A stretch of DNA of 64,000 bases from Austwickia chelonae (GTDB lineage Bacteria; Actinomycetota; Actinomycetes; Actinomycetales; Dermatophilaceae), in assembly GCF_003391095.1 (NCBI RefSeq), contig NZ_CP031447.1:1302001-1366000 (forward strand), read 5' to 3'. The translations under genes were made by a program, and so were the position numbers. Of this stretch, positions 1 to 9,796 are shown piece after piece; the stretch's first letter is position 1; each line of letters begins with the position of its first letter. Below the pieces are notes generated by a model. It was not told the DNA's origin, searched no databases, and saw only the letters and a list, made by a program, of their open reading frames with translations.

Positions 1-1
1 C

Positions 2-943
2 GTCGTCCCCAAGGACCGGATCAAGGGCGAGACCGGGATCTTCCTGCGCACCGAGAAGTCCGTGCTCTTCATCATCCCGTGGCAGCGCTACTGGGTGATC
101 GGAACCACGGACACCGCCTGGCACGAAGACCTGGCACATCCCGTCGCGACGGCAGAGGACATCGACTACGTCCTCGATCACGCGAATGCCGTACTCGCAG
201 ATCCCCTCACCCGGGAAGACATCATCGGTACCTATGCAGGCCTGCGTCCGCTGCTGCAGCCGAAGATCAAGGACGACTCCAAGTCGGCCAAAGTCAGCCG
301 TGAGCACACCGTCACCGAGGTGGCTCCCGGGATGTGCGCCATCGCCGGCGGAAAGCTGACCACCTATCGGGTGATGGCCGAGGACGCCGTCGATTTCGCG
401 CTGACCGGTCTCTACGGCAAAGAAGGTCCTCGGCTACGTCCGTGCGTGACCGACCTGACTCCACTGGTCGGCGCGGCGCGGTACCGCGGAGTGGCTGCCC
501 GGCGGGAGCGGATCGCCAGGGAACGTGGATGGACCCTTGAGCAGGTCGACCACCTTCTCGATCGGTACGGCGACGAGATCGAGACGATCCTGGCGATGAT
601 CGACAATGACCCCTCCCTGGGCGAGCGTCTCGCCGGAGCCCCGGCCTACCTGCGCGCCGAGGTCGCTTTCGCGGTCACTCACGAAGGCGCCCTGCACCTG
701 GAGGACATCCTGCTCAAGCGGGTGCGTCTCGATTATGAGATGCGCGACCGTGGGGCTTCCTGTCTGGAGGAGATCGCAGTTATCGTGGCGCCACTACTCG
801 GCTGGGACGAGTCGACGGTGACCGCGGAGATCGACTCCTACCGTGCGCGGGCAGCAGGTGAAGCTGCTGCCGAGGGCGAGCGGAGCGATGCTGCTGCCAG
901 TGCGGCGCGTGCAGAGGTCCGCGATCTCGTCCCGATGGCCTAG
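2..943 (+). CDS. glpD: Glycerol-3-phosphate dehydrogenase, C-terminal part (truncated by window edge)
   Basis: This is the last 313 residues of an aerobic FAD-dependent glycerol-3-phosphate dehydrogenase, which oxidises glycerol-3-phosphate to dihydroxyacetone phosphate and passes electrons to quinone at the membrane. The frame is open from base 2 to the stop, so the start lies upstream of the window. Visible hallmarks are the WQRYWVIGTTDT segment of the FAD/substrate domain, the AGLRPLL stretch, the GGKLTTYR motif that closes the oxidase domain, and then the helical C-terminal DAO domain. The last 40 residues are Ala/Glu-rich and probably disordered. glpF and glpK follow on the same strand, so this is a glycerol catabolic cluster. 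Family assignment is secure. Confidence 0.95.
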   Translation, partial: VVPKDRIKGETGIFLRTEKSVLFIIPWQRYWVIGTTDTAWHEDLAHPVATAEDIDYVLDHANAVLADPLTREDIIGTYAGLRPLLQPKIKDDSKSAKVSREHTVTEVAPGMCAIAGGKLTTYRVMAEDAVDFALTGLYGKEGPRLRPCVTDLTPLVGAARYRGVAARRERIARERGWTLEQVDHLLDRYGDEIETILAMIDNDPSLGERLAGAPAYLRAEVAFAVTHEGALHLEDILLKRVRLDYEMRDRGASCLEEIAVIVAPLLGWDESTVTAEIDSYRARAAGEAAAEGERSDAAASAARAEVRDLVPMA

Positions 944-1044
944 GTCGGATCTTCTGCCACCGGGGTTCCTGGCGTTCAGGTTCCTCGTCGGCCGGGAGAG
1001 CGTTCGTCGCTGCTTCGTGCGGCGGCGAACGCGCCTATGTGGTC

Positions 1045-1071
1045 GTTCTTTCCCAGATCGAGGGAAAGAAC
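1045..1071. promoter_or_regulatory. Perfect 10-bp inverted repeat upstream of glpF (operator candidate)
   Basis: GTTCTTTCCC and its exact complement GGGAAAGAAC flank a 7-base spacer. The repeat lies between glpD and glpF, about 50 bases before the glpF start and just upstream of a TATATA stretch that could be a -10 element. No T-run follows, so it looks more like a protein-binding site than a terminator, though a hairpin at the end of glpD mRNA is possible. A glycerol-responsive repressor is an inference; no regulator gene is visible nearby. Confidence 0.5.
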
Positions 1072-1080
1072 AACTGCGAA

Positions 1081-1096
1081 AGCTGTATATAGCTGT
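1081..1096. promoter_or_regulatory. AGCTGT direct repeat around TATATA, candidate glpF promoter -10
   Basis: The 16 bases AGCTGTATATAGCTGT hold two AGCTGT copies separated by ATAT, with TATATA at 1086-1091 as the best -10 candidate for glpF. There is no good -35 hexamer at the usual distance; the inverted repeat at 1045-1071 sits there instead, which would suit an activated or repressed promoter. Confidence 0.3.
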
Positions 1097-1119
1097 CGTA
1101 CAAGGACGTTCGCACAGAA

Positions 1120-1893
1120 ATGAGTGATTCGATGAACGCGATCATCGCGGCTGCACCCGCGGAGCCGGTTCCCCTGTCCACGGTCTTCTTCTCCGAGGTC
1201 CTGGGGACCGCGATCCTGCTGCTCCTCGGCGTCGGTGTTGTCGCCAATGCCCTGTTGGCGGAGTCCAAGGGCAAGGGCGGCGGGAATCTGATGATCAACT
1301 GGGGCTGGGGCCTCGCAGTCTTCGCCGGTGTCTACGTGGGGTACCGGTCTGGCGCTCACCTGAACCCGGCCGTCACCCTGGGACTGCTGGTCAGTGCCGA
1401 CGAAGCCTATGCGCCGGGTGTCCCGATCACCACGGTGTCGACCATGGTCTACCTCGCTGCCGAGTTCATCGGTGCTTTCATCGGTGCCGTCATCGCCTGG
1501 TTGGTGTACAAGGACCACTTCGCTGCGGAGAGTGACGCAGGCCTGAAACTCGCCTGCTTCTCCACCGGCCCGGCCATTCGCAACACCGTCTCGAACCTGA
1601 TCACCGAAGCGGTTGCCACCTTCGTCCTGGTCTACGTCATTCTGAAGTTCGGAGCCACACCGACCCAGGTCGGACCGCTCGCTGTGGCGCTGCTCGTCGT
1701 CGGTATCGGCGCGAGCCTCGGCGGGCCTACCGGGTACGCCATCAACCCCGCCCGTGACCTCGGACCGCGTATCGCCCACGCTCTTCTCCCGATCAAGGGC
1801 AAGGGCGCCAGTGACTGGGCTTACTCATGGATTCCGGTCGTCGGGCCGATCCTCGGAGCCGTCGCCGCAGGTCTGCTCTCCCGGGTCTTCTGA
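1120..1893 (+). CDS. glpF: Glycerol uptake facilitator (aquaglyceroporin)
   Basis: A 257-residue channel of the MIP family that lets glycerol diffuse across the cytoplasmic membrane, to be trapped by GlpK. Both NPA half-helix motifs are present, at residues 82-84 (HLNPAVTLG) and 209-211 (NPARDLGPR). The Asp after the second motif is typical of glycerol channels rather than strict water channels. About six membrane segments are evident. The ATG start at 1120 has AAGGA 13 bases upstream; an in-frame ATG at 1132 is too far from it. The gene lies between glpD and glpK. Length matches the family. Confidence 0.95.
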   Translation: MSDSMNAIIAAAPAEPVPLSTVFFSEVLGTAILLLLGVGVVANALLAESKGKGGGNLMINWGWGLAVFAGVYVGYRSGAHLNPAVTLGLLVSADEAYAPGVPITTVSTMVYLAAEFIGAFIGAVIAWLVYKDHFAAESDAGLKLACFSTGPAIRNTVSNLITEAVATFVLVYVILKFGATPTQVGPLAVALLVVGIGASLGGPTGYAINPARDLGPRIAHALLPIKGKGASDWAYSWIPVVGPILGAVAAGLLSRVF

Positions 1894-2046
1894 TCCATCG
1901 GTGTGCCTTACCCCGAAGACACACCGCACGACGTACCAGCCACATCTGTCATCCCTGGCGGACGTCCCGCTCCTGGCTCTCAAATCTGTAGAGCCTTTGC
2001 CCAGCTCGCTGCCCCAGCAGCCACAATGATGTGAAAGGCACAGCTC

Positions 2047-3567
2047 ATGTCCGACAAGAAGTACGTCCTCGCAATCGACCAGGGAACCACGAGCTCCCGA
2101 GCGATCCTGTTCGATCACGCTGGTGAGATCGTCAGCGTCGGCCAGCTCGAACACGAGCAGATCTTTCCGAGAGCAGGATGGGTCGAACACGACCCCGCCG
2201 AGATCTGGAACAACGTGCGTGAGGCGGTCGGTCAGGCACTCACCCGGGCAGAGGTCAACCGACACCAGATCGCCGCGGTCGGCATCACCAATCAGCGAGA
2301 GACCGCCGTGGTCTGGGACAAGAACACCGGCGAACCGATCTACAATGCCATCGTCTGGCAGGACACCCGGACCCAGAAGATCTGCGATTCCCTGGCCGGA
2401 GACGCAGGCGCCGACAAGTACAAGGACATCTGTGGTCTACCGTTGGCGACCTATTTCTCCGGACCCAAGGTGAAGTGGATCCTCGACAACGTCGAAGGGG
2501 CCAGGGAGAAGGCAGAGAACGGCGACCTGCTCTTCGGGAACACCGATACCTGGGTCATCTGGAACCTCACCGGTGGCACTGACGGTGGTGTTCACGTCAC
2601 CGATGTCACCAATGCCTCCCGCACGATGTTGATGGACGTGCGCAAGCTCACCTGGGACGAGCAGATTTGCGTCGATATGACGATTCCCATGTCGATGCTT
2701 CCGCAGATCAAATCCTCCTCGGAGATCTACGGCTACGGGCGCAAACAGGGTCTGCTCATCGACACCCCTATCGCTGGTGACCTCGGCGACCAGCAGGCTG
2801 CTACCTTCGGTCAGGCCTGCTTCACCAAAGGCATGGCCAAGAACACCTACGGCACCGGCTGTTTCATGCTGATCAATACCGGCGAAGAAGCCGTCACCAG
2901 CAAGAACGGCCTGCTCACCACGGTCTGTTACAAGATCGGGGAGAACAAGCCCGTCTACGCGCTGGAAGGTTCCATCGCGGTCACCGGCTCTCTGGTGCAG
3001 TGGCTGCGCGACAACCTGGGCATCATCTCCTCCGCGCCGCAGATCGAAGAGTTGGCGGCCACGGTGGAGGACAATGGCGGTGCCTACTTCGTGCCTGCCT
3101 TCTCCGGGCTGTTCGCGCCCTACTGGCGTAGCGATGCCCGCGGTGCCCTCGTCGGCATGACCCGCTATGTCAACAAGGGGCACATCGCTCGTGCCGCGTT
3201 GGAATCCACCGCGTACCAGACCCGTGAGGTACTGGACGCCATGAACGCCGACTCCGGCGTCGACCTGACCGAGCTCAAGGTCGACGGCGGCATGACCGCC
3301 AATGACACCCTGATGCAGTTCCAGGCAGACATTCTCGGTGTCCCGGTAGTTCGGCCCAAGGTCGCCGAGACCACAGCGTTGGGTGCCGCCTATGCCGCAG
3401 GCATCGCCGTGGGCTTCTGGACCGGTGAGGAAGATGTCGTCGCCAACTGGGCCGAGGACAAGCGCTGGGAACCGCAGATGGAAGACGCTCAGCGGGAGAA
3501 GCTGCTGCGGCAGTGGAAGAAGGCCGTCACCAAGACCCTCGACTGGGTCGACGAGGACGTCGAATGA
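2047..3567 (+). CDS. glpK: Glycerol kinase
   Basis: A 506-residue FGGY-family kinase that phosphorylates glycerol to sn-glycerol-3-phosphate with ATP in the cytosol. The N-terminal phosphate-binding DQGTTSSRA motif lies near residues 10-18, followed by the NQRET and WQDTRT substrate-loop motifs. The family signature around YWRSDARG and the C-terminal KVDGGMTAN adenosine motif are present. Length is close to the E. coli enzyme (about 500). GAAAGG lies 8 bases before the ATG. It follows glpF after 153 bases, so glpF-glpK are probably co-transcribed, and it ends before two strong hairpins that separate it from the convergent topoisomerase gene. Confidence 0.97.
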   Translation: MSDKKYVLAIDQGTTSSRAILFDHAGEIVSVGQLEHEQIFPRAGWVEHDPAEIWNNVREAVGQALTRAEVNRHQIAAVGITNQRETAVVWDKNTGEPIYNAIVWQDTRTQKICDSLAGDAGADKYKDICGLPLATYFSGPKVKWILDNVEGAREKAENGDLLFGNTDTWVIWNLTGGTDGGVHVTDVTNASRTMLMDVRKLTWDEQICVDMTIPMSMLPQIKSSSEIYGYGRKQGLLIDTPIAGDLGDQQAATFGQACFTKGMAKNTYGTGCFMLINTGEEAVTSKNGLLTTVCYKIGENKPVYALEGSIAVTGSLVQWLRDNLGIISSAPQIEELAATVEDNGGAYFVPAFSGLFAPYWRSDARGALVGMTRYVNKGHIARAALESTAYQTREVLDAMNADSGVDLTELKVDGGMTANDTLMQFQADILGVPVVRPKVAETTALGAAYAAGIAVGFWTGEEDVVANWAEDKRWEPQMEDAQREKLLRQWKKAVTKTLDWVDEDVE

Positions 3568-3581
3568 CCTGACCGGCTGTT

Positions 3582-3614
3582 GATCGGCCGTGGGGGCCCT
3601 TCCTGCGGCCGATC
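3582..3614. terminator. Hairpin just after glpK
   Basis: GATCGGCCG at 3582-3590 pairs perfectly with CGGCCGATC at 3606-3614 around a 15-base loop, starting 14 bases after the glpK stop. No T-run follows. It is the first of two hairpins between the convergent glpK and topoisomerase genes. Confidence 0.5.
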
Positions 3615-3619
3615 GGCAT

Positions 3620-3676
3620 CCATGAGGCTGTGCTGACCCTCACCACCGCGGGGGTCAGCATGGCCTCATGGATTTT
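3620..3676. terminator. Large bidirectional terminator between glpK and the topoisomerase gene
   Basis: The arms at 3620-3639 (CCATGAGGC then TGCTGACCC) and 3652-3671 (GGGTCAGCA then GCCTCATGG) pair over about 18 bases with a 2-base internal mismatch. TTTT follows at 3673-3676 on the plus strand. It lies between convergent genes, so it can serve both. Confidence 0.75.
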
Positions 3677-3696
3677 CAGGTGCTGTTCGACGGCGA

Positions 3697-6477
3697 TCAG
3701 TCCCGTCCGACCTGGACGATATCGCTGAGGTCGTCCGGATCATCACCGTCCCGGACCACCTGTGGGCGTGGACGAGGGGCGGGGTCCTCGACCTCGAAGA
3801 GCGAGCCGCCAGCAGCCAGCCCGGAAACAGAAGCCGGTTTTCTCGAGGTCGACGAAGAAGAGTCTTTCTGCTGCGTCGTCCGGCCCTGGGCAGCCTTGAC
3901 CCGGCGGGCGTCCTCGGCACGCAAAGTCGCCCGTACCGTGTCCAGTCCGACATCGGCCTGGGACGTCTCGGACACCGACGCTGTCGATTCCACCGCCTCG
4001 GCAGGCCTACCTCTGTCGCCAGGCGACCCGCTGCCTGTGGCAGGAGCAATCGCGGCGATGGCCGCCGGAGCGGGCTGGCCTGAACCATCCCGTTTCCCGG
4101 TGGCTTCGGGAAGGACGACAGCAGTACCGTCCGAGGTCGAAGCCCGGGCTGGGGCGAGGCCGGCCCAACCGAAGAACAACTGGCTTTCGCCGCGGAGGAA
4201 ACGTTGGCAACGGACACCACCGGTCGCGCGACCCTTACCGGGGAACTCGGTGAACGGAGCCACCTTCAGCGAACCTGGTTCGATGCCGGGCAGAGCGTCC
4301 TCAGCGCCGGCGATCGTCACCACGACTGCCCCTGAACGGGCTGGGTCGACCGAACCGAACCAGATCACTTCGTCGTCAGAGCCCAGCTTGATCCCGGCCA
4401 TCCCACCGGCAGGCCGTCCTTGCGGACGCACAGAAGCCGCCGGGAAGTGGAGAAGCTGAGCACGACGGGTCACGAAAACCAGGTGATCTTCCTCCTCGGA
4501 CAGTTCGACCGCGCCCACCACCCGGTCGCCCTTCTTCAACGAGATGTACTCCCAGTCGGTGCGACCCGACGGATAGTCACAGGTGACTCGTTTGACCACA
4601 CCCTGCGCGGTACCGACGGCCAGACCTGGTGAGTCCTCAACCAGAGACACCAGACACAGGGGCAGCTCGTCCTTGGGCAGGTCCAGGAAGACCGCCAAGG
4701 GGGCGCCACCGGCTAGATGAGGTGACCCGTGGGTCGGCGGCAAAGTGGGAAGCTCCAGGACGGACAACCGCAGGATGCGCCCGGCAGAAGTGGCCACCCC
4801 GATCTCACCGCGTGCTGTGGTCCGGACCCGCGAGATGATCGCATCGTGCTTGGCCCGTTCGCCTTCATCGCTGAGATCCTCGGCCCCCGTCGTCCGTGCC
4901 AGGAGATGGGTGGAACTCATCAGGACCCAGCAGGGATCGTCGGCGATCTCCAGGGGCGCCGCAGCGGTCACCGGGGAACCGGAGCCCTCGAGCAGCACAG
5001 TGCGGCGGGCAGTGCCATGTTCCTTGGCGACCGCAGCGAGCTCGTCGGAGACGATTCGCAACAGTACGGCATGGTCGGACAGCACGGCTCGCAGTTCGTC
5101 GATAGCGGCTCGCAGCTCTTCGTCCTCCTTCTCCAACTCGATCTTGGAGAACTTGGTCAGCCTGCGCAGTTGCAGTTCCAGGATGTAGTCGGCCTGGACC
5201 GTCGACAGCGAGAAGGTGGATATGAGCCCTTCACGCGCTGACGCCGTGTCGTCAGCTGCTCGCACGATACGGATGACTTCGTCGATGTTCACGATCGCCA
5301 ACAAGAGCCCCTCGACCAGATGGAGGCGCTCTTCCTGACGAGCCAGTCGATAGGCGGTACGGCGACGGACGACATCGGTGCGGAAGTTCACATAGACCTG
5401 GAGGAGCTCGCGCAACCCCAAGGTGCGCGGTTGGCCATCGACCAGGGCCACATTGTTGATCCCGAAGCTGTCCTCCATCGGGGTGAGCCGGTAGAGCTGC
5501 TCGAGGACCGCCTCCGGGTTGAAACCGTTCTTGATCTCGATGACCAGCCGAAGACCGTGCTTACGGTCGGTCAGATCCTTCAGGTCGGAGATACCCTGCA
5601 GTTTCTTCGCCTGGACGAGATCCTTGATCTTCTCCATCACCTTCTCCACACCTACGAGGTACGGCAGCTCGGTGACGACGATCCCCTTCTTGCGGGGAGT
5701 CACATTTTCGATCCGAGTGGTCGCCCGGGTCTTGAACGTGCCCCGGCCGGTCTCGTAGGCATCTCTGATGCCGTTGAGCCCGACGATCCGTCCGCCACCG
5801 GGAAGGTCGGGCCCGGGAACGAAGCGCATCAGGTCCTCGAGGGTGGCCTCGGGGTGGTCGATCAGATGACGGCAGGCTCCGACGACCTCGCTCAGATTGT
5901 GCGGTGGCATATTGGTGGCCATGCCTACCGCGATTCCCGAGGCGCCGTTGACCAACAGATTGGGGTAGGCGGCAGGGAGGACCTCGGGCTGCTGCAAGGT
6001 CTCGTCGTAGTTGGGGACGAGGTCCACGGTGTCCTCGTCGAGACTCATGGTCAACAAGGACGCGGAGGAGGCCGGGCGTGCCTCTGTGTACCGAGAGGCG
6101 GCAGGGCCGTCATCGAGTGATCCGAAGTTTCCGTGCCCGTCGATCAGGGGGAGTCGGAGGGAGAACGGCTGGGCCATCCGGACCAGGGCGTCGTAGATCG
6201 CCGAGTCGCCGTGCGGGTGGTAGCGCCCCATGACCTCACCGACGATGCGTGCCGATTTCACGTGCGGGCGGGCTGGTCGTAGCCCCATCTCGCTCATCCC
6301 GAAGAGGATCCGACGTTGCACCGGCTTGAGGCCGTCACGGGCATCGGGGAGTGCCCGGCTGTAGATCACCGAGTAGGCGTACTCCAGGAAAGCCCCTTGC
6401 ATCTCCTCCTCGACGTCGATATCGACGATCTTCTCGACGATGTCGTCATCCGTGGAGGTCGAGGTCCGTCGGGCCAT
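3697..6477 (-). CDS. parC: DNA topoisomerase IV subunit A-like (type IIA topoisomerase)
   Basis: A 926-residue type IIA topoisomerase A subunit that cuts and rejoins DNA. The N-terminal breakage domain has [14 protein letters not shown], the GRYHPHGD motif and the active-site tyrosine in SRYTEAR (Tyr130). The C-terminal half has the beta-pinwheel blades of the ParC group ([10 protein letters not shown], then the degenerate [11 protein letters not shown] box). After a conserved RDGSG segment comes a tail of over 100 low-complexity Ser/Thr/Ala/Pro residues ending in an acidic DPDDLSD stretch. I chose ATG 6477, with GAGGAG 11 bases upstream, over an upstream TTG that lacks a ribosome site. No parE is in view. 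The ParC rather than GyrA call rests on the divergent C-terminal box and on this genomic neighbourhood. Confidence 0.9.
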   Translation of the reverse strand: MARRTSTSTDDDIVEKIVDIDVEEEMQGAFLEYAYSVIYSRALPDARDGLKPVQRRILFGMSEMGLRPARPHVKSARIVGEVMGRYHPHGDSAIYDALVRMAQPFSLRLPLIDGHGNFGSLDDGPAASRYTEARPASSASLLTMSLDEDTVDLVPNYDETLQQPEVLPAAYPNLLVNGASGIAVGMATNMPPHNLSEVVGACRHLIDHPEATLEDLMRFVPGPDLPGGGRIVGLNGIRDAYETGRGTFKTRATTRIENVTPRKKGIVVTELPYLVGVEKVMEKIKDLVQAKKLQGISDLKDLTDRKHGLRLVIEIKNGFNPEAVLEQLYRLTPMEDSFGINNVALVDGQPRTLGLRELLQVYVNFRTDVVRRRTAYRLARQEERLHLVEGLLLAIVNIDEVIRIVRAADDTASAREGLISTFSLSTVQADYILELQLRRLTKFSKIELEKEDEELRAAIDELRAVLSDHAVLLRIVSDELAAVAKEHGTARRTVLLEGSGSPVTAAAPLEIADDPCWVLMSSTHLLARTTGAEDLSDEGERAKHDAIISRVRTTARGEIGVATSAGRILRLSVLELPTLPPTHGSPHLAGGAPLAVFLDLPKDELPLCLVSLVEDSPGLAVGTAQGVVKRVTCDYPSGRTDWEYISLKKGDRVVGAVELSEEEDHLVFVTRRAQLLHFPAASVRPQGRPAGGMAGIKLGSDDEVIWFGSVDPARSGAVVVTIAGAEDALPGIEPGSLKVAPFTEFPGKGRATGGVRCQRFLRGESQLFFGWAGLAPARASTSDGTAVVLPEATGKRDGSGQPAPAAIAAIAPATGSGSPGDRGRPAEAVESTASVSETSQADVGLDTVRATLRAEDARRVKAAQGRTTQQKDSSSSTSRKPASVSGLAAGGSLFEVEDPAPRPRPQVVRDGDDPDDLSDIVQVGRD

Positions 6478-6741
6478 GCGCGCTGTGTCTCCTCGCTGGG
6501 GCTGCGATGCGGTCAAGGATGAACGGCCCGGCGACCGAGGTGGTGCTGTGCGGTCGTCGGTTGCACGTCATCGTGGTGGTGACCGGACCGGGGCGGAGCG
6601 GTCGCCAGTGTCCTATCTTCGCTCATCCTGAACGATGTCGTGACACGGCGGCTCGCTGTCGGTGTCCAGCGGTGGTGTCTGTCTGCCGGACCTGCTCAGG
6701 GCAGCATGTAGTCAAGGAGGCCGTTTCGAATGTGCGGCTGC

Positions 6742-7506
6742 TCAGCGGGGCGGCATCCGCAGTGCACCGTCAAGGCGGATGGTCTCCCCGTTCAACAAGG
6801 AGTTGTCGACGATATGGGCTACCAGCGCCGCGTACTCCTGGGGGCGACCGAGCCGACTCGGGTGAGGGACCAATGATCCCAGCGCATGTCGGGTCTCTTC
6901 GGGAAGTCCCGCCATCATCGGGGTCTCCATGGTTCCCGGGGCGATCGTCATCACCCGGATCTGCTGGTCGGCCAGATCCCGTGCGGCAGGCAGGGTGAGC
7001 CCGACGATCGCCCCTTTGCTGGCGGCATAGGCGAGCTGTCCTATCTGCCCGTCGTAGGCGGCGATCGAAGCTGTCAACACGATGACACCGCGGTCACCGT
7101 CCACCGGGGTGTTCTGCGCCATGGCTGCTGCTGCCAGCCGGAGGACGTTGACCGTGCCTACGAGGTTGATGTCGACGACGGTGCGGAAGGTGGCCAGCGG
7201 GAGCGGACCCTTGCGCCCGAGGACGCGTCCGGGGGTGGCAACTCCGGCGCAGTTCACGGCGACCCGGAGTTCGCCCGCAGAAGTCGCGAGCTCGATCGCG
7301 TTCTGGACCTGTTCCTCGTCGCGAACATCGGCGGCGATGAATCGGGCTCGTTCACCCAGCTCCTGTGCGACGTCCTGCCCGGCCGATGTCGGGAGGTCGA
7401 CGATCACGACATGGCAGCCCCGCCGGTGGAGGTCGCGGACAGTCGCCAGGCCCAGTCCGGATGCGCCACCGGTGACGAGGGCAGCGGTGGCAGGGCTGAT
7501 CTGCAT
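6742..7506 (-). CDS. Short-chain dehydrogenase/reductase (3-hydroxyacyl-CoA dehydrogenase type II-like)
   Basis: A 254-residue NAD(P)-dependent SDR oxidoreductase. It shows the cofactor motif TGGASGLG (residues 12-19), NCAG (85-88) and the catalytic set Ser147, Tyr160 and Lys164 (LAYAASK). Asp37 at the end of the second strand (VDLP) favours NAD over NADP. Overall pattern (APGTMETPM, then an LNGETIRLDGALRM ending) resembles 3-hydroxyacyl-CoA or 17-beta-HSD10-type enzymes of fatty acid oxidation; the substrate cannot be fixed from sequence. GGGAGGA lies 4 bases before the ATG. It stands alone on the minus strand, 264 bases upstream of the topoisomerase gene, with a palindromic operator candidate in front. 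Confidence 0.85.
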   Translation of the reverse strand: MQISPATAALVTGGASGLGLATVRDLHRRGCHVVIVDLPTSAGQDVAQELGERARFIAADVRDEEQVQNAIELATSAGELRVAVNCAGVATPGRVLGRKGPLPLATFRTVVDINLVGTVNVLRLAAAAMAQNTPVDGDRGVIVLTASIAAYDGQIGQLAYAASKGAIVGLTLPAARDLADQQIRVMTIAPGTMETPMMAGLPEETRHALGSLVPHPSRLGRPQEYAALVAHIVDNSLLNGETIRLDGALRMPPR

Positions 7507-7533
7507 TGGTCCTCCCGCGAAGATCCGGTGAAA

Positions 7534-7549
7534 CTACTTGCGCAAGTAG
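7534..7549. promoter_or_regulatory. Perfect 16-bp palindrome upstream of the SDR gene (operator candidate)
   Basis: CTACTTGCGCAAGTAG is an exact 16-base palindrome 27 bases upstream of the SDR start codon, in the position of a promoter or early leader. The TTGCGCAA core is typical of MarR- or TetR-type operators as a class. No such regulator gene is next to it, so the cognate protein is unknown. Confidence 0.55.
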
Positions 7550-7647
7550 GGTGCTGCACCGTCACACTAGCGTCCTGGACGCCTTTGCGGAGGGCTAAGA
7601 GTCAGAGTTCTTTCCTCAGCTTTTCGTGCTGACCAGCACCGCCGGCG

Positions 7648-7702
7648 GTGTCTTCGACGTGCTGTCCGTGGGGTGAGGGTACGGGCAACACGCCGAAGAC
7701 AC
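7648..7702 (-). terminator. Possible hairpin terminator after the fructose operon
   Basis: GTGTCTTCG at 7648-7656 and CGAAGACAC at 7694-7702 are exact complements, and CACG on the right arm can add 4 pairs after a 1-base bulge. It starts 9 bases beyond the fruA stop on the minus strand. The loop is long (about 28 bases) and there is no T-run, so the call is weak. A further 14-bp palindrome (CACCGCCGGCGGTG) lies next to it at 7637-7650. Confidence 0.3.
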
Positions 7703-7711
7703 GGGTCGTGG

Positions 7712-9298
7712 TCAGGCAGCCTGGGGCGCTGTTGCCCTACCCTTTGCCTCCTCGACGGGCGCATCGGACGAAGACATTGAGCGACCGACCCTTTTCAAGG
7801 CGACCACTATCGCGGCGCAGACTGCGGTGCCAACGGCGATCGCAACCACGAACATCAAGCCGTGACCGATGAGAGGGAAGACCCACAGCCCACCGTGCGG
7901 CGCTCGTAGCGTACTCCCGAAAGCCATCACCAGACCGCCGGTGACCGCAGACCCGGTCATGGACGCGGCAATCACCCGGACCGGGTCGGCTGCGGCGAAC
8001 GGAATCGCACCCTCGGAGATGAAGGACAGGCCCAACAACCAGGCTGCTCGCCCGTTCTCCCGCTCCGGCTCGGTGAACAGCCGGGGGCTGACCGTGGTGG
8101 CCAGGGCCATTCCCAAGGGTGCCACCATCCCCGCAGCCATGACCGCAGCCATGATCTTCATCTGGGGGGCATCTGCCGAAGCCGAGGCGGCGACAGCGGT
8201 GAGCCCGGTGGTCGCGAAGGTGTAGGCCACCTTGTTGACCGGCCCGCCGAGGTCGAAGCCCATCATGAGACCCAGGACCGCTCCGAGCAGGACGGCGTTC
8301 CCGCTGTTCATCCCGTTCAACGCTGAGGTCAGCGCCTCCATCAGGGAGGCGATCGGCCGCCCGAGGAGCAGAACCATCGCGCTTCCGGTGACCAGGGTGG
8401 ACACGAGCGGAACCACGACGACCGGCATCACTCCACGCACATGGGGATGCACCGGCCAACGGCTGACCCAGCGAGCGGTGAACCCGGCGATGAAACCGGT
8501 GGCGATGCCACCGAGGAAGCCGGCCCCCATCATCGTGGCGATGGCTCCACCGACGAGGCCGGGAACCAGGCCCGGTCGGTCGGCGATACCGAAGGCGATG
8601 TAGCCGGACAGGATCGGCACCAGAAAACCGAAAGCAGCGGCGCCTATAGTGAACAGCAAAGCAGCCCAGTGCATGCCGTTCGTGGGGCTGAAAACGTTCT
8701 GCAGCAGAAGTTCAGGCCCTTTGGCCTTGGCCCCCTCGAGGGTGAACGCGGTCACGTCCATGGGTCCCTGCGCTCCACCGAAGAACTGGGCCAGGATGAA
8801 TCCCAGCGCGATCAGTATTCCTCCGGCCGCTACCAGCGGGATCATGTGGGACACACCGGTCATCAACCAGATCCGGATCTGGTTCCCGGTTGACGGTTTC
8901 TCTCTGGAGACCGGCGCCGCAGCAGACGTCGGTCTCTGCTCTTCCGCAGCGCTTGCTCCGTCAGGAGCGGATTCCTCCTGGTTCTTCGTCACCTGGAGGA
9001 CCAGCTCTTCCGCGCGGGCGAGCAGCGCGGCTGCATCGTTGATCGCGGCTTTGACCCCTACGTCGACGGTGGGTTTACCGACGAACCGATCAGCGTCCCG
9101 GATCTCCAGCTCATGGGCGAAGATGACAGCGTCGGCTTCGTCGATCGTCTTCTGGGGCAGACGTACCGCACCCGCAGACCCTTGGGTTTCGACTTCGATC
9201 TGATGGCCGCCCTGTTCCGCGGCTTGCTCCAGGGCCGCCGCCGCCATATAGGTGTGGGCGATGCCGGTGGGGCAGGACGTGACACCGACGAATTTCAT
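7712..9298 (-). CDS. fruA: PTS fructose permease, fused EIIB and EIIC
   Basis: A 528-residue membrane permease that takes up and phosphorylates fructose, forming fructose-1-phosphate. The EIIB domain (about residues 1-100) carries the phosphorylated cysteine at Cys9 in GVTSCPTGIAHTYMAA. A Glu/Ala/Ser linker follows (about 105-140). The EIIC domain fills the rest with about eight to ten membrane segments, the GFDLGGPVNK loop and the conserved EGAIPFAAADP motif. No EIIA domain is present; it is encoded by the gene just upstream. The ATG overlaps the EIIA stop (ATGA), so the two are translationally coupled. The operon is fruK-EIIA-EIIBC. Confidence 0.92.
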   Translation of the reverse strand: MKFVGVTSCPTGIAHTYMAAAALEQAAEQGGHQIEVETQGSAGAVRLPQKTIDEADAVIFAHELEIRDADRFVGKPTVDVGVKAAINDAAALLARAEELVLQVTKNQEESAPDGASAAEEQRPTSAAAPVSREKPSTGNQIRIWLMTGVSHMIPLVAAGGILIALGFILAQFFGGAQGPMDVTAFTLEGAKAKGPELLLQNVFSPTNGMHWAALLFTIGAAAFGFLVPILSGYIAFGIADRPGLVPGLVGGAIATMMGAGFLGGIATGFIAGFTARWVSRWPVHPHVRGVMPVVVVPLVSTLVTGSAMVLLLGRPIASLMEALTSALNGMNSGNAVLLGAVLGLMMGFDLGGPVNKVAYTFATTGLTAVAASASADAPQMKIMAAVMAAGMVAPLGMALATTVSPRLFTEPERENGRAAWLLGLSFISEGAIPFAAADPVRVIAASMTGSAVTGGLVMAFGSTLRAPHGGLWVFPLIGHGLMFVVAIAVGTAVCAAIVVALKRVGRSMSSSDAPVEEAKGRATAPQAA

Positions 9299-9744
9299 GC
9301 CTTGATCACCTCGTCCTCGATCACCGTGACCACGGCAGCGGCGTCGGGGGCTTGACGCAGGGCGTTCTTGAAGTCTTCACGCATCAGCTTGCGTGCCAAC
9401 ATGGCCAGGATGGTCAGGTGGTCCTGGTCGCTTCCGGCAGGTACCGCGATCAGGAAGATCAAGGTGGCCGGGCCGTCCTCGGCTCCCCACGGGACTCCCG
9501 CTGAGGAACGGCCGAAGGCCAACGAGGGCTCGGTGACGGCGGCGCTGCGGCAGTGGGGGATGGCGATCCCGCCGAACAGCCCGGTCGACATCATCTCCTC
9601 ACGTTTGGCGACATCGGCCAGAAGAGCGTCGAGATCGGTGACCCGGCCGGCGTCGACCAGGGTCTGGGCCAGCGCGCGGGTGGATTCAGCACGGTCGAGC
9701 TCGGGAAGGTCAAGGATCACTTGCTGGGGGGTGATGATCGACAT
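9295..9744 (-). CDS. PTS fructose EIIA component
   Basis: A 149-residue EIIA of the fructose/mannitol family that relays phosphate from HPr to EIIB. The phosphorylated histidine is His64 in GIAIPHCR, and the family's DHLTILAMLARKL helix follows. GAGGAGGAC lies 8 bases before the ATG. It lies between fruK and the EIIBC gene and overlaps the latter by 4 bases. In many actinobacteria EIIA is fused to EIIBC; here it is a separate gene. No HPr gene or DeoR-type FruR regulator is seen in the window. Confidence 0.92.
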   Translation of the reverse strand: MSIITPQQVILDLPELDRAESTRALAQTLVDAGRVTDLDALLADVAKREEMMSTGLFGGIAIPHCRSAAVTEPSLAFGRSSAGVPWGAEDGPATLIFLIAVPAGSDQDHLTILAMLARKLMREDFKNALRQAPDAAAVVTVIEDEVIKA

Positions 9745-9796
9745 GGAAGGGGGTCCTCCTCGTGGATAGACAGAATCAGGGGTGGAACGAAGACCG

